Of a stretch of 64,000 nucleotides of DNA, positions 31,578 to 43,474 are shown piece after piece (within the stretch, counting starts at the first letter, position 1; each line of letters starts with the position of its first letter). The DNA is from Nissolia schottii (taxonomy: Eukaryota; Streptophyta; Magnoliopsida; Fabales; Fabaceae). The position numbers and the translations under genes are program-made. The notes beneath the pieces were generated by a model that searched no databases, was not told where the DNA came from, and saw only the letters and a list, made by a program, of their open reading frames with translations. The stretch is taken from NCBI GenBank assembly GCA_003254905.1, contig QANU01016439.1, forward strand, positions 60,383-124,382, written 5' to 3'.

Positions 31578-33354
31578 ATGGCCGGCGACAAGGGAAAGAA
31601 GCAGGTGAATGAGTACTTCCCCTCACGATGCCCTGGTCGAGGGACGGGAGGCAGGACGTCGCCCCGTTCGTCTGGGTCACCGATAGGGGCTGGTTTTATG
31701 CCCACACCGGGGCTATCGACGCCAGGCGACCATCCTCCCCTCAGTTTCATGCAGTCGCCGGCAGTAGGGGAAGGCGAAAGAGTGTTTGGGGACTATTCGG
31801 ACGAACCTCCCCGAGCCTTTTCCCATAACGAGAGCCAGCCCGAGGCTCAGCAGCCGTCTGGGTCGAGTAGTCGTGCTGGTGGTGACCTGCACACTGACTC
31901 ATCCTCGACCGAGGATCGGCCCATTTTGCGAGTTGATGGTAAAGCCAGCGGGTATGTAATGAATTTATCGTAAATTAATTTATTAATTAAACTTTGATAT
32001 TATTAATTAATTAATTATTTAACATGTTTCGGTTTGATGTCTTTTGTAGGTTCATTCCGCACCGGTTGGCAAAGCGAGTTGTGACGGATACGGTGAAAAA
32101 ATGTTATCACTGGTTCGTTGGAAAGTAGCAAGATCTCCGTCCCGAGGAGAAGGAGCGGATGTTCAACGCTTTCAAGGTTGGTAATATATATGTTGTCGTT
32201 CGCTATTGTCTTGATATTATGTAATAACAAATTAATAAATTATTTTATATAATTGTGATATTTGTTTGCAGGAAAATTTTACCATTGATCCGAGAGAGAT
32301 TGAGGCTGCAAAGAAGGCGTTCAACTACCGAGCTGGACGGCGCCTGCAGCAACTTTATACGGACATCAAGAAAGGGAAGACCCCGGCCCCCGAATGGATC
32401 ACAGGCGAGCAGCTCGGGGAGTTGAAGCGCTATTGGGCCACTGAGGAGTACAAGGCCCGGTCTGCCAGCTCGAAGCGTGCGCGAACTATGGGTCGTGGTG
32501 GCAACGTCCACACAGGGGGCTCTGCCAGCTTGGGGGACACGCGGATGCGACTGGTAATTATGATGCACGGTCAGCGTGGGTTGTTCTTTTTTCTCCAGTT
32601 TAATAAATTAGGTAAAAATAATGGTTGGTGTTTAATGTGCAGGAAAAAACCCTCGGCCGGCCGCCGACAGAGGCGGAACTATTCCGCGAGACCCACACCT
32701 ATAAGAGCGACAAGACGAAGTGGGTCGATGCGCGTTCGGAGGAAACCGCTGTAAGCATATTAATATTCTTATTAGTTTTTTTAACTTAACTATAATATCG
32801 TTAATTAATGGCCGTCCATTTTTGTTATGTAGGCTGCATTTGAAGCAGCGTTAACACAGGCTCAGTCTCAGCGGACTCAAAGTACAGAAGAGGGTAGCAG
32901 TGCGACTCCGCCTATCGACGTGGAGGAGATATGGACCCGCGTGGTTGGCGGCCGAAATCGTGGTCGGGTTTACGGCCGAGGCACGAAGCTCAGTGTTACC
33001 GTCAAGGGGAACCCCATCGGTAGCTCTGGTTCTGGGTCAGTTGCGAGTACATCGGCAGAGAATGACCAACTCCGAGAAACTGTGTTCAAGTTGAACCAGG
33101 AGCTGCAGCAGCAGGCGGTGAAGTGGGAGGCGGCACAGGAGAGGACGAAGAAGAAGCATAAGAAGCAAAAGGACAAGATGAAGAAGCTCACTGACACGAT
33201 GAAGGGCTTTATGCGCATTTTCAGTGGATCAGCTTCAGGGACCAGCACGCAGAATCAGCCACCATTCCAGCTTCCTAGCTTCGACTCTGATTCCGAGTCC
33301 GAGTCCGATGAGGCTGAGGACGATGAGCACGACCAGCAGCCACCAGCTTCTTAG
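31578..33354 (+). pseudogene. CACTA TNPA-like protein (Transposase_24 family), one nonsense codon
   Basis: Five exons with matching phases: 31578-31951, 32050-32176, 32272-32553, 32643-32750 and 32833-33354. The N-terminus is Gly/Pro/Ser-rich. The central part carries FIPHRLAKRVV, FTIDPREIE and the family signature LGRPPTEAELFRETH followed by WVDARSEE. The C-terminal exon has a Lys-rich coiled coil and ends in an acidic Ser/Asp/Glu tail. Such proteins bind the subterminal motifs and help TNP2 in excision. TAG at 32126-32128 in exon 2 interrupts the frame; all else is open. A single base change explains it, so inactivation is recent or suppressed by readthrough. Confidence 0.85.
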
Positions 33355-33635
33355 GATATTTTTTTACTGTTTTTTGTAGTTTTTGTTAAATTCCAGTGAA
33401 CTTATCTAATTAATGTCCGTACTAATTATTATTTTTAACTTTCTTTTAGTTTTTGTAATTAATAAACCTTAAACCTTTTAATATTATGTTTACCGTCCAT
33501 TAGTTGTTAAATTCGAGTAATTTAATTTGTAGTTAATTATTTGTTCGGATAAATCAATCAAAGAATGGGTGGTAATTAGTAGTAGACATGTTAACATAAA
33601 AAAAAACTAAAAAAAACCACAAAAATTTAGCAAAT
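33355..33635. other. 3' region of the TNPA-like gene
   Basis: AT-rich, non-coding. It presumably holds the polyadenylation region. Nothing else seen. Confidence 0.4.
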
Positions 33636-34050
33636 AATTACCGTCGGCTAATGGCGACGCTAATTATTTGCTACGTTAGGGTATTATCGTCGGTTAACCA
33701 CGACGGTAACAATTTAGGGTATTATCGTCAGTTTTAGACGACGGTAAAAGGCAATAACAAATTCACATGGCACCAAAAAGTGGCGCCTTCTCATTCCTTC
33801 GGTTAAATGCGACGGTAAATGGCGCCAAAAAATTCACATGGCGCCAAAAAGTGGCGCCTCCTAATTTTGTTTCCGACGGAAAAGTTTCGTTTCCGACGGA
33901 AACAATCCTGCACTAAACGCGTCGTTTAGGTGCACCAATTACCGTCGGTCATTTACGACGCTACGTGATTTAATAATACGGTGCGTTTGGCCCGCGACTG
34001 TTACCGTCTGTTGCGTTGTTATTACCGTCGGTTCGAGCCGACGGTAATCG
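33636..34050. repeat. Internal cluster of CACTA subterminal motifs
   Basis: At least six TTACCGTCGG-type motifs in both orientations, including a perfect pair at 34023-34049, sit between the two transposon genes. A pyrimidine-rich stretch (34075-34140) follows, exactly as after the left array. It may be the promoter of the TNP2 gene or the former end of another element. Confidence 0.75.
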
Positions 34051-34450
34051 AGAGACCCGAATACTTAAGAGTTTTTCCTTTCTCTTCTCCTCATTCATTT
34101 CTCCCCACTCCTCTTCCTCTCTTACTCTCCCTAACTCTCAAATCCGCTCATCTCTAGAGCTCCCCATTGTCCCACTCTCTAAAGCTCTGGATTCTCACAT
34201 TCCCGTTTATTTTATCATTCTGCTCTCATCACTCCTCAATCTACTACGTTCTCAAGTACCCTAAAATTATTCGTGGTTCTTCTTTCTTAAATAGACGTTA
34301 ACATAACCGTTGGTTATTCTTCATGCTTCATGTGCTATGAATAATTTTATGTGTTATTTGTGTTAACATAACCATTGGTTTATTTGTGTTATTTTTTAGT
34401 GGGAATAATTTTCTGAATGATGTTATGTATATGTCTATGTTTATGTTTTG

Positions 34451-37400
34451 TGAAACACCCTAGCTAACTGATTACCCGTACGTGGCAGCACAGTGCACTA
34501 GGTTGTTATTTACTTGGTCGGAATACAAAGTCCAACATAGTACTTCGAAAATAATCATTTAGGAAAATAAGGACCCATTTTAAAATTTCCGTTTTACATC
34601 GCATAAGTATCCAAATAGAGCCATGCGTTGGAATCAATAATATAACAAAACGTATATCTGTATATTACTAAATAATGTACACAACAAGTGGTCCAGAATG
34701 CAGTGTCACGGAATGTATATATAATACACAATCTAAACATCTCATATATATAGAAATACCGAATACATCAGTTGCTAAAGCATATCAAAATACAACATCT
34801 GTCTATCCACCAGCTGCTCATGGCTCAGCTGATGGCTCTTCTACAGCATCTTCAAGATATGAGTTGTCTTCTCCTATACCTGAAGTCATAAACAGTGGGG
34901 AATGAGAACGGTAGGTTCTCAGTGGAAATAACTCTAGTTCCTGAGTCTCGTAACAGATTATGTCGGACTTCAGGCCGCTCAGAGATCTCTAAGTGAACAT
35001 GCATACTATAACCTATCATTTTATTATCTTGCCTATCTGAACGGCTTTACATACATCATTAGTTGATCTGGGAACTATTCTTGTTTACTACGTTCTCGTG
35101 CTCATTAACAGTTCGTAAGAAATCCGTCTTGAGCAGGCTCTTGACGGTACGGCATAACAACATATATTCAGCATAATAAATTACATAGTCATCTACATTC
35201 AGCATAACAGCATCATTCAACATCTATCATGAAGTTATTCACAGTACGCATAACAGCAGCTTCAACATAAACATAACAGTATATAGTAGCACTCAGCAGC
35301 ATATAACAGCTTATAACAACACATAGCATCATATAACAGCATGTACAGCATAATCTGCTTGAAATACTGTTATTCACCCTCAGAATGACATCCTCTGTGG
35401 ACATCACTATGATGGAATAACCTCACACCTCCAGTGCAGGCCGACACTGTCCTGACCTCACTGCGGTGGGCTTCCACCTGCCGTGTGCCCCCTCGGGACC
35501 CTTCGGCAGTGGGCTGGGGTGGTACCTCCCCACCTAAGCTTGCCCCCTTTCGACAATGCATAGGCGTGGTACCTGCACACCTCCAGGTATGCCATATAGA
35601 CACCACCTGTGGCGGGCTTCCACATTCAGGATGCCTAGACCTCCTGAAGTGGGATCATAGTTGGCTCACGTGATCACGGCCTTTTAGCATGGCATATAGC
35701 CAGCTTTCAGCATGAGGCATTTAGCCATTTCTTTTCCAGCATGTGGCTTTTAGCCATTTTTCAGCATATGGGCATTGGCCCTTGTTCAGCATTGGCCATT
35801 GGGCCTATTCAGCATGTTTCAGCATATCTGTACCTGCAACATGGCATACTTTTTCCCTATGGTTCGTTTCAGTATCTTATTTATCTCATCATTAATTATC
35901 ATGCCCTTTGTCTAAGTGACTCACATCAGCATGAAAAGACACCATGATTAGCATAGATTTCACATATTTCATGTTCGACATCATTTATCATCATACAACA
36001 TATACATTCACATAGTTCAAGTCTCAATCATAACATAGCATTAGGAACTAGTTTGGAAGCCTCAAGAGGGTGCCATCAACTTTTATCAGCTTCAGACCGC
36101 TCAGCGGATTTCTTGATCGCTCAGCGGTTTGAGCTTAATCGCTCAGCGGTGAGGGCTGCATCGCTCAGCGGTCATAGCTTCACCGCTCAGCGGTACTAGC
36201 TCCCTCGCTCAGCGGTCTTATTTTCTCAACTTTTCTTCCACCGCCTTACCTTTAAAAAATCTCTTTTTACTTTCCACCTCATCCCAGCATCGCTCAGCGG
36301 TGCCTGAGGGACCGCTCAGCGATGCTTTGGCGAGAATGAAAAACCTAATTTCCTTTCTTCTTCCTCCATGCTCCATAATCTCCCATGGCACCTGCTTGAG
36401 TTCCATACCTGATTCAAGTACAATAATCCTATCTAATCCAGGTCACAGGACCCTTCAGAATTGTCTCCCTAAGTCCTAGCATCATTTCTAACATATATGC
36501 ACATAATAGCTCAAAATCATCAAACATAGACAAACTTGCATAAACATCATCCATCATCAAAGAGGTAAGGAACTAGAGTCACCCACCTCTTCACAAACTT
36601 TGTGTTGCTAGGAGATAAGAGAACCAAGCCTTGTTTGCTTACTTGGAAGCTCCTTGACCTAAAAATATCATTTTAACCTAATTAGCACAACCATGGATTA
36701 TGGTAGCACAACTCCTTACCATATCATGAAAACTCACTCATAACTCTTCCTAGCCTTCCTTAGATGCTTAAGAATGAATTATGGTGATGGGAATATAAAC
36801 TTGAAGCTTGCTTGAAGCTCTTAAGTTAAAGGAACATAAAACCCTAGATTATGGAGATTTAGGGTTAGAACCTTGAATCCTTGGAGTTCTCTTGAAGAAA
36901 TTCCCTAACCTTGATGCTAACTTGTTTCCTTGAGTGTCTTGAAGAGAATTTAAGATGATGATAGGCAAAGGATGATGATTTTACCTTGGAGAAGCTTTGG
37001 AGAAATCTATGGAAAGCTTAGGTTTAGGAAGCTTTGGAAGAATGGAAACTTAGGAGAATTTGGGGATGGATGTCGGGTTTGGAAGAGGAAGGGCTGGCCG
37101 TGGCCTTTTCTTACTTCCTTGGCCATCCAAAATTACCATTTTGCCCTTAGTCTATTTAAGTTATGTCCATTTAGTAATTCTTTATGTACGGAAGTCCTAA
37201 AAATATTCCGAACATACTGTTATGCTCTAAAAATTCCCCCCATAAATTTTAAAATGTTACTTGACATATTCTTGATTTATTTTCATATTAATATATGTCA
37301 CAGACTCCTATTGAGTCATCATTAATTTCCAATACTGCATAATTTCAATCCGGACGTCACCGGACGTCACCAAATCGCAGAATAACTATTTTTAACTAAT

Positions 37401-37522
37401 CTTCCAGAAATAAAATCAATACTAGAAGTTTATTCCATTTTATCTCACCTTTCCTGTCATTTTATCTTTGTAATTCTTTTCTAGACAATGTCTTAAAGAA
37501 CGAGAAAAGTCGGGTTGTTACA
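34451..37522 (-). mobile_element. Solo LTR 'D' nested in the CACTA element
   Basis: The ends are TGAAACACCC (34451) and GGGTTGTTACA (37522), with the exact target duplication TTTTG (34446-34450 and 37523-37527). It is oriented like A and B (minus). The stem-loop GAGAAC-GGTAG-GTTCTC is at 34904-34920. It contains eight CGCTCAGCG motifs (36097-36322) and no genes. It separates the internal motif cluster from the TNP2 reading frame by 3 kb, so it may have silenced that gene. Confidence 0.85.
36097..36322. repeat. Array of CGCTCAGCGG palindromic motifs in LTR D
   Basis: Eight copies of (C/T)CGCTCAGCG(G/A), each an odd-length palindrome, are spaced by 15-25 unrelated bases with one larger spacer. 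Spacer sequences differ, so the array is not a simple tandem duplication. Confidence 0.8.
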
Positions 37523-37915
37523 TTTTGGCTAATGGGAATTTGTTGCCATCAACTTGTACAATCTGGAGGTGTTGAAGATCAAGGGACATTGAACAAGCAA
37601 CTTGCTCATTGGTTAGGACAATGAGATTTTTGTATGTCTCTTTAACTCAAACTTAACTAGGATATATAGAGACTTATTTTCATAGGATAGATTTGTAGGA
37701 TTGGAGTTGTATGGCTGGACTGGGGGAAGGAACGCTTAGCGTTTCTTTCCGACATTGTTTGCGTTGATGTGCTGGCAACGGTGATTATATGTTGTTTGCG
37801 GAGATTGGAGGGCCTATGCTTTAGAACTGTTTAGGAAATGTTGTGTGAAATTAAAATAATGAGGGTAGCACTTCAATAATTTTAGCTACATGCATGTAGG
37901 ATCCTTGTAAAAGTC
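37523..37915 (+). other. Presumed 5' leader of the CACTA TNP2 gene
   Basis: Non-coding sequence between LTR D and the transposase start. Before D inserted it was continuous with the region after the internal motif cluster. Confidence 0.4.
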
Positions 37916-40900
37916 ATGATTCCCGCGAATAGATTTTGGATGTACGATCGATTACATGAGAACCGAGGTGTGATCAAGGCGGAATTTTTTGCGGGCGTCG
38001 ACTACTTTTGTATGAAATCTGCAACTAGACTAGCTGAGCAAAACATTAGATGTCCGTGTTCTTTGTGCAAGCGCTGTAAAATTCTGGATGTTGAAATAGT
38101 TAAACTGCACCTGTATAAGAATGGATTTGAGCGGCACTATTGGATATGGACTGACCATGGAGAAGTGGATGGCAACGGTGTCAATGAGTTTAGTAGGAGC
38201 CACTGTTCAGTGGGAAGTACAAGTCACACACGCGTTGAAGAAGACGAAGAAACAGGAGGGTTTGAATTTAATCATAATGATAGACTTTCTGAAATGGTGA
38301 ACGATGCCTTCGACGGTGCCATGCTTGACGAAGAACCTAACACCGAGGCTAACAACTTTTACAGTCTATTACAAGAAGCAAATACTCCGATCTGGGAAGG
38401 CTCTGCACATACGAAGTTATCTACGGCAGTTAGGATGTTGTCTATGAAGTCTGATGCCAATCAATCCGAGAGATCTTTTGATCAGTGGGTTTCGTTCATC
38501 CAGGAATTAACACCCCCTAATAGTGACATACCATCAAACTTTTATCAAGCCAAAAAAATTTTCTCTAAACTTGGGCTGAAGTCCTTAAAAATTGACTGTT
38601 GTCCTGCGGGGTGTATGTTGTACTATAAGGACGAGGCAAACTTAACTGAATGCAGATTTTGTGGCGCTGCTAGGTTTAAACCAATAAGAGTTGGTCCTGG
38701 GAGATACAAGAAAATCCCGTACAAAAGAATGCATTATTTACCATTGATCCCAAGGCTGAAAAGATTGTTTGCATCAATGAGCTCAACACCACACATGAGA
38801 TGGCACTACGACAACAAGAGAAATGATGGTAATATGACGCACCCATCTCATGCAGAAGCGTGGCAACACTTTGACAGGGTTTATCCTGACTTTGCTGCAG
38901 ATCCTCGGAATGTCATATTAGGCCTTTGCTCGGATGGTTTTTCTCCTAATAATCAATTTAGCAAACCCTACTCGTGTTGGCCAGTGATTGTTACACCGTA
39001 TAATCTTCCCCTTGATATGTGCATGAAAGATCCCTATCTGTTCTTATCTTGCGTCATCCCGGGGCCGACCAACCTAAAAGCTAAGATTGACGTTTTTCTC
39101 CAACCATTGATTGATGAATTGAACATGTTGTGGAGCCCAGGTGTTCTTGCGTACGATGTGTACATGAAACAAAATTTTATGCTGAGGGCGTGCTTGATGT
39201 GGACTATTAACGATTTTCCTGCTTATGGGATGTTGTCTGCATGGATGACAGCGGGTAGGTTGGCATGTCCAGTTTGTATGGAAGACACTAATGCATTCCG
39301 GCTACCAAATAGAGGAAAACAATCATGGTTTGATTGTCATAGGGTATTCTAGGATCCTGATCACACTTATAGGAACAGTACGTATGGATTCCGGAAGAAC
39401 AAAATTGAAAACACTCAGCCTCCACAAAGATTAACTAGCATGGACATTTGGAGGCGGGTAAGACGGTTTCCGAAGATAACTGACAGTGGAAATGTTAGGC
39501 TTCCAGGTTACGAAGAACACCATAACTGGACGAAGAAAAGCATATTTTGGGATTTGCCGTATTGGAAAGATAATTTAGTTCGTCATTGCCTTGATGTTAT
39601 GCATATTGAAAAGAATTTATTTGATAATTTAATGCATACTGTCATGAACACTGATCAAACCAAGGACAACGAGAAGGCAAGAATGGATTTGAAAGATGTT
39701 TGCAGACGCCATGAGTTGAATTTACAGGAGATTTCTGGCGGTCGTGTCATCAAGCCGAAGGCTTGCTACACACTAAACAAGCAACAAGTTCAACGTGTTC
39801 TTCATTGGTTGCAGACTCTTAGGTTGCCTGACGGTTATGCATCGAACTTGGCTCGATGCGTGAATATCGCCCAAGGAAAGCTAGTTGGAATGAAAAGTCA
39901 TGATTATCACGTGTTTATGCAATGTTTGCTGCCAATTGCATTTAAAGAGTTACCAAAGAACGTGTCAAAGCCTCTAAGAGAATTAAGTCACTTCTTCAGG
40001 ACATTGTGCTCGTCCATAGTTAATGCTGAAGACCTCCTACTCCTGGAACACAACATTCCGATCATCATCTGCCCGCTTGAACGATTGTTCCCTCCTAGCT
40101 TTTTTGATATCATGGAGCATTTGCCTGTACACTTGCCTTACGAGGCTCGAATGTGTGGTCCAGTTCAGTATAGGTGGATGTATCCATTTGAGAGATGCAT
40201 GGGAGTGTTCAAGAGGACCGTTAAGAACAGAGCTCGAATTGAGGGGTCGATATGCGAGGCATTCTTGACAAAAGAAACTTCATTCTTCTGTTCGTACTAC
40301 TTTGCTGCTACTGTTGATTACAGTAGAACCACAGTCAGACGTAACGACGATGGTGGAGGAGTGCCTAGTCTGTCGACCCTTTCTATATTCAATCAAACTG
40401 GTCGTCCGACAGGAAAAAGAAAGGACTATTGGTTGAGTGGGCAAGAAAAGGAAGCAGCTCACTTAGTTGTTTTGCTCAACTGCGAAGAAGTACTTCCCTA
40501 CTATGAGTAAGTTCGTTCAACCATATATTTTCATAAATTAATTTTGATTAACATACACTTTAACCTTTGTTTTGTTACCAACTGATGCATGATCGCAGGA
40601 TGTTTCGACGCAAATTTGGTGATGAGTACAGCAATCAAATGTTCCCTTCATGGTTTGCAAACTATGTATGTCTTTCTAGATTTTATACGTTCTACTTTAC
40701 CTAAAAGCTTAATATGTACATACCATCATCGATTAAGCTTAAGTAATAAAACTTTATAACCTGGATGTCATTAGGTGCAAAATAATTCTACAAACGACAG
40801 TGACTTGATGAGTTTGACATGGGGACCAATGAACAAAGCGATTAGCTGGCCCATTTACTTTGTTAATGGATACAAGTTTCACACACATAAATGGTCAACT

Positions 40901-41451
40901 AATCAAAATACAGACAACAGTGGAGTTTGTGTCAAGGGTGAATATTCTAATACTGATGGACCAAGCGTTGATTTCTATGGAGTGCTACAAAAGATACTTG
41001 TATTAGAATATAAACACAATGGTCCATCTAACCACGTTGTTCTCTTCTACTGTGATTGGTACGATCCTTCCCCAAATGGCACACGGACTCATCCAGATTA
41101 CTACGTTACTGAGATTAATCATAGAAGGCGGTACAATGGTTATGACCCATTCATCGTTGCTGAAAGAGCGAAACAAGTTTACTACGCAAGCTATCCAGGA
41201 CCTACTCAATCAAGCTGGAAAGTTGTGATCAAAAGCAAACCGAGTGGCCGCATTGAGATGGATGGATTGGAGTCAACAGAGGCATCATCGAATGATCAAC
41301 CGTATCAAGTGCCAGATCCAATTCCCGCAGGATGCGTTGTTTCCACAACAGACACGAGCTCATTGTTAGCAACAAACGACGAACCAGAAATATTCCAACT
41401 TTCTAATCTCTATCAACAATCGACTGGTGATGTCGGCAATGATGACGACGA
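37916..41451 (+). pseudogene. CACTA TNP2-like transposase (Transposase_21), one nonsense codon
   Basis: Exons 37916-40506, 40599-40665 and 40775-41451, the last cut by the gap. Domain order is typical. The transposase-associated N-terminal domain (residues 7-85) has a CPCSLC cysteine cluster. The catalytic Transposase_21 core has LGLCSDGFSPN (first Asp) and MWTINDFPAYGML (second Asp), then CPVC and HCLDVMHIEKNL (acidic third residue). DUF4218 lies around 39980-40330 (PYEARMCGP, YPFERCMG), and DUF4216 after the introns (WPIYFVNGYKFHT, LEYKHN). It cuts and joins the element ends. TAG at 39350-39352 splits the frame between the second and third catalytic residues; the frame continues unchanged beyond it. 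It is otherwise intact up to the gap. Confidence 0.92.
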
Positions 41452-41557
41452 NNNNNNNNNNNNNNNNNNNNNNNNNNNNNNNNNNNNNNNNNNNNNNNNN
41501 NNNNNNNNNNNNNNNNNNNNNNNNNNNNNNNNNNNNNNNNNNNNNNNNNNNNNNNNN
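41452..41557. other. Assembly gap (106 N)
   Basis: The run of N falls at the 3' end of the TNP2 gene, so the transposase C-terminus and stop codon are unknown. Confidence 1.
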
Positions 41558-42114
41558 TGTGTAAAATTTTCTATTATTACAGCTTCGTCAATTTTTATTA
41601 TTTAACATGTTATTATTAACCAAATAAATATCTACTTACTTATTAGCTATAAATTTCCATATACGGTGTAATTTAAAAAAAATTAAGTTACATTATTTGT
41701 TTTTAAGATTATGTACTTGATTAAAATTATTGAACATTAATTGTTTACTATTTAATTTACCACAAATATTTTAAATTGATTAAAAAACTTTAAATATAAA
41801 ATTTTATGAAACCTCTAAAATTTAATGAAATAAATAAATAAATTTTAAATTAATTAATTTACAACTATTTAGTATTAATTAAAATTATTTTATATTTATT
41901 TCTATTACTAATGAAAATTGCAAAAATTTTATTTATTAAATAATAATTATTTTAATAAATATATTTATTTATAAGATTATTTAACTATTAATTATTTAAT
42001 AATAATTTGATTATAAAATGTATTTAATAAATAGTAATTACCTACTAATATTATTTAATAAATAAAATTTATTATTCACTAATAAATTTATTTTAAAAAC
42101 CTATTATTTTTTTA
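41558..42114. other. Very AT-rich CACTA interior
   Basis: Mostly A and T with repeated 'attatttaataaata' runs. No coding sequence. Confidence 0.6.
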
Positions 42115-42580
42115 TATACCGTCGGTATCAAATGGTTCTGTTACCGTCGGTTATAACAAACGGTAATTAGCAAATATTTACCGTCGACAAAATCAAACTG
42201 TTCCGTTGGTAACAGTTCCGACGTAAAATAACGAATAAAATATTATTACATTTACCGTTGGTTATAGCCGACGGTAATCTTAAAGATATTGTAAAGGTTT
42301 GCGTCGACATTTTTCGACGGTAATTATAGAATAAAATATTATTATTATTATCGGCTGTTATTTCTGACAGTAATACGGCTCAGATATGCTATGCTGTGAA
42401 CTGATTACAGTCTGTTTTATCTGACGGAAAGTACCGTCGGTCGTTTCCAACCGACGCTAAATTGGTTTCCATCGACCACCTTATCGGCGGCCCGTGTCCG
42501 ACGGTAAGTCCGACGGAAAATCGCCAAACCGACAGTAAAACCGAATTTTACCGATGGAAAATCCGCCGGTAATATCCAAT
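42115..42580. repeat. Right CACTA subterminal repeat region
   Basis: About fifteen TTACCGTCGG-type motifs in both orientations, more diverged than on the left, run up to the right terminal inverted repeat. Confidence 0.85.
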
Positions 42581-42592
42581 TTTCTTGTAGTG

Positions 42593-43474
42593 TGACAAGT
42601 GGATTTCCTCAAGCATTTCTATATGTTCTACATGAATAAGATATGTCTACATGATACGCGTATATGATGATGGGTAATACATGGATATGATATGTCTATA
42701 TGATACACGAATATGATGATAGGTAATACATGAATATGATGATATGTGATTTAACTGTATATGTGATTCAGGGATTAGAATAGAGAACAGACAACTTAGA
42801 TAAGGAAAGATAGGTTTCGTCAGTCACCTAGTAATCATAGGTAGCTGCTCAGGCCTAGGATGGATATTAATAACTAGTAGGGATGTAATATAACTGTGAC
42901 ACTTAGAGACCCCTGAGCGGCCGAATCATAATTGAGAGTAAAACGATCCGCGATGACAAGGATTTTCCCACTGAGAACGCATAGTTCTCACACCTGCTCC
43001 TTTATGGTTCTAGGTGAGCAAGGCAGGACATCAGCTTAATGTACGCAGCGGCGGCCTTGAAGACGATGAATCAAGGAATAGGATAGCAAGAACTAGGCTA
43101 AGGATGTTACAATCCTTGTATTGTACTTCTATGAGAACTTATGTGTATGTATTAACTGCAATATTATCTATGTAAATGTTTGTGATGATATGCTATGGAC
43201 CACTTGTTTGCTTATTGTTTGGTGTTGTTATATTGGAATAGTTGCTTGTGTGATATAAAGTTTTAACGCTTGCACTATAAATTCTATCTGACGCAAGGCT
43301 CATATTTTACAACCTACGTGTAGAAAGAAAAATTTTCAAAACACTCCATATTTTCAAGTATAAGATAATTGCGAACCTAAAAGTAGGGACTAAAAGTAAC
43401 CCCAACCAAAGTAGTAAACAACCTAGTAAGCATTGTTTGCAATGTGCACGTAAACAGTTAGCCAGGGTGTTATA
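42593..43474 (+). mobile_element. LTR 'H', right part
   Basis: It starts with the second half of the broken minisatellite unit and continues through the shared backbone ('cacctagtaatcataggtagctgctcagg'). The stem-loop GAGAAC-GCATA-GTTCTC (42973-42989) and the donor-like TTCTAG-GTGAGC follow. It ends GGGTGTTATA at 43474. Plus orientation. The bases after it ('tttgtagcagagt') resemble a decayed methionine-tRNA primer-binding site, so H may be a 5' LTR and not a solo copy. Confidence 0.75.

Larger units (their letters stand above)
29287..42592 (+). mobile_element. CACTA (En/Spm) DNA transposon, 13.3 kb, with nested LTR
   Basis: The terminal inverted repeats are CACTACAACAAAAATGG at the left and the complement of CACTACAAGAAAATTGG at the right (ends ..CTTGTAGTG). 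The 3-bp target duplication is TGA (29284-29286 and 42593-42595). Subterminal regions are packed with direct and inverted TTACCGTCGG motifs (29310-31015 and 42115-42580), and a third cluster lies inside (33636-34050). It encodes a TNPA-like protein (31578-33354) and a TNP2-like transposase (37916-41451). Each has one premature stop. LTR D (34451-37522) and a 106-base gap interrupt it; about 10.2 kb is the element itself. The near-intact structure suggests fairly recent activity. Confidence 0.95.

Noticed and set aside
36097..36322. CRISPR-like array: short repeat with unique spacers in LTR D
   Set aside because: The setting is a plant LTR, repeats are only 9-11 bases with irregular spacing, and no cas genes exist.
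29287..42592. Considered whether the TTACCGTCGG arrays were a satellite
   Set aside because: They are bounded by CACTA inverted ends and a TGA duplication, so they are subterminal transposon motifs.
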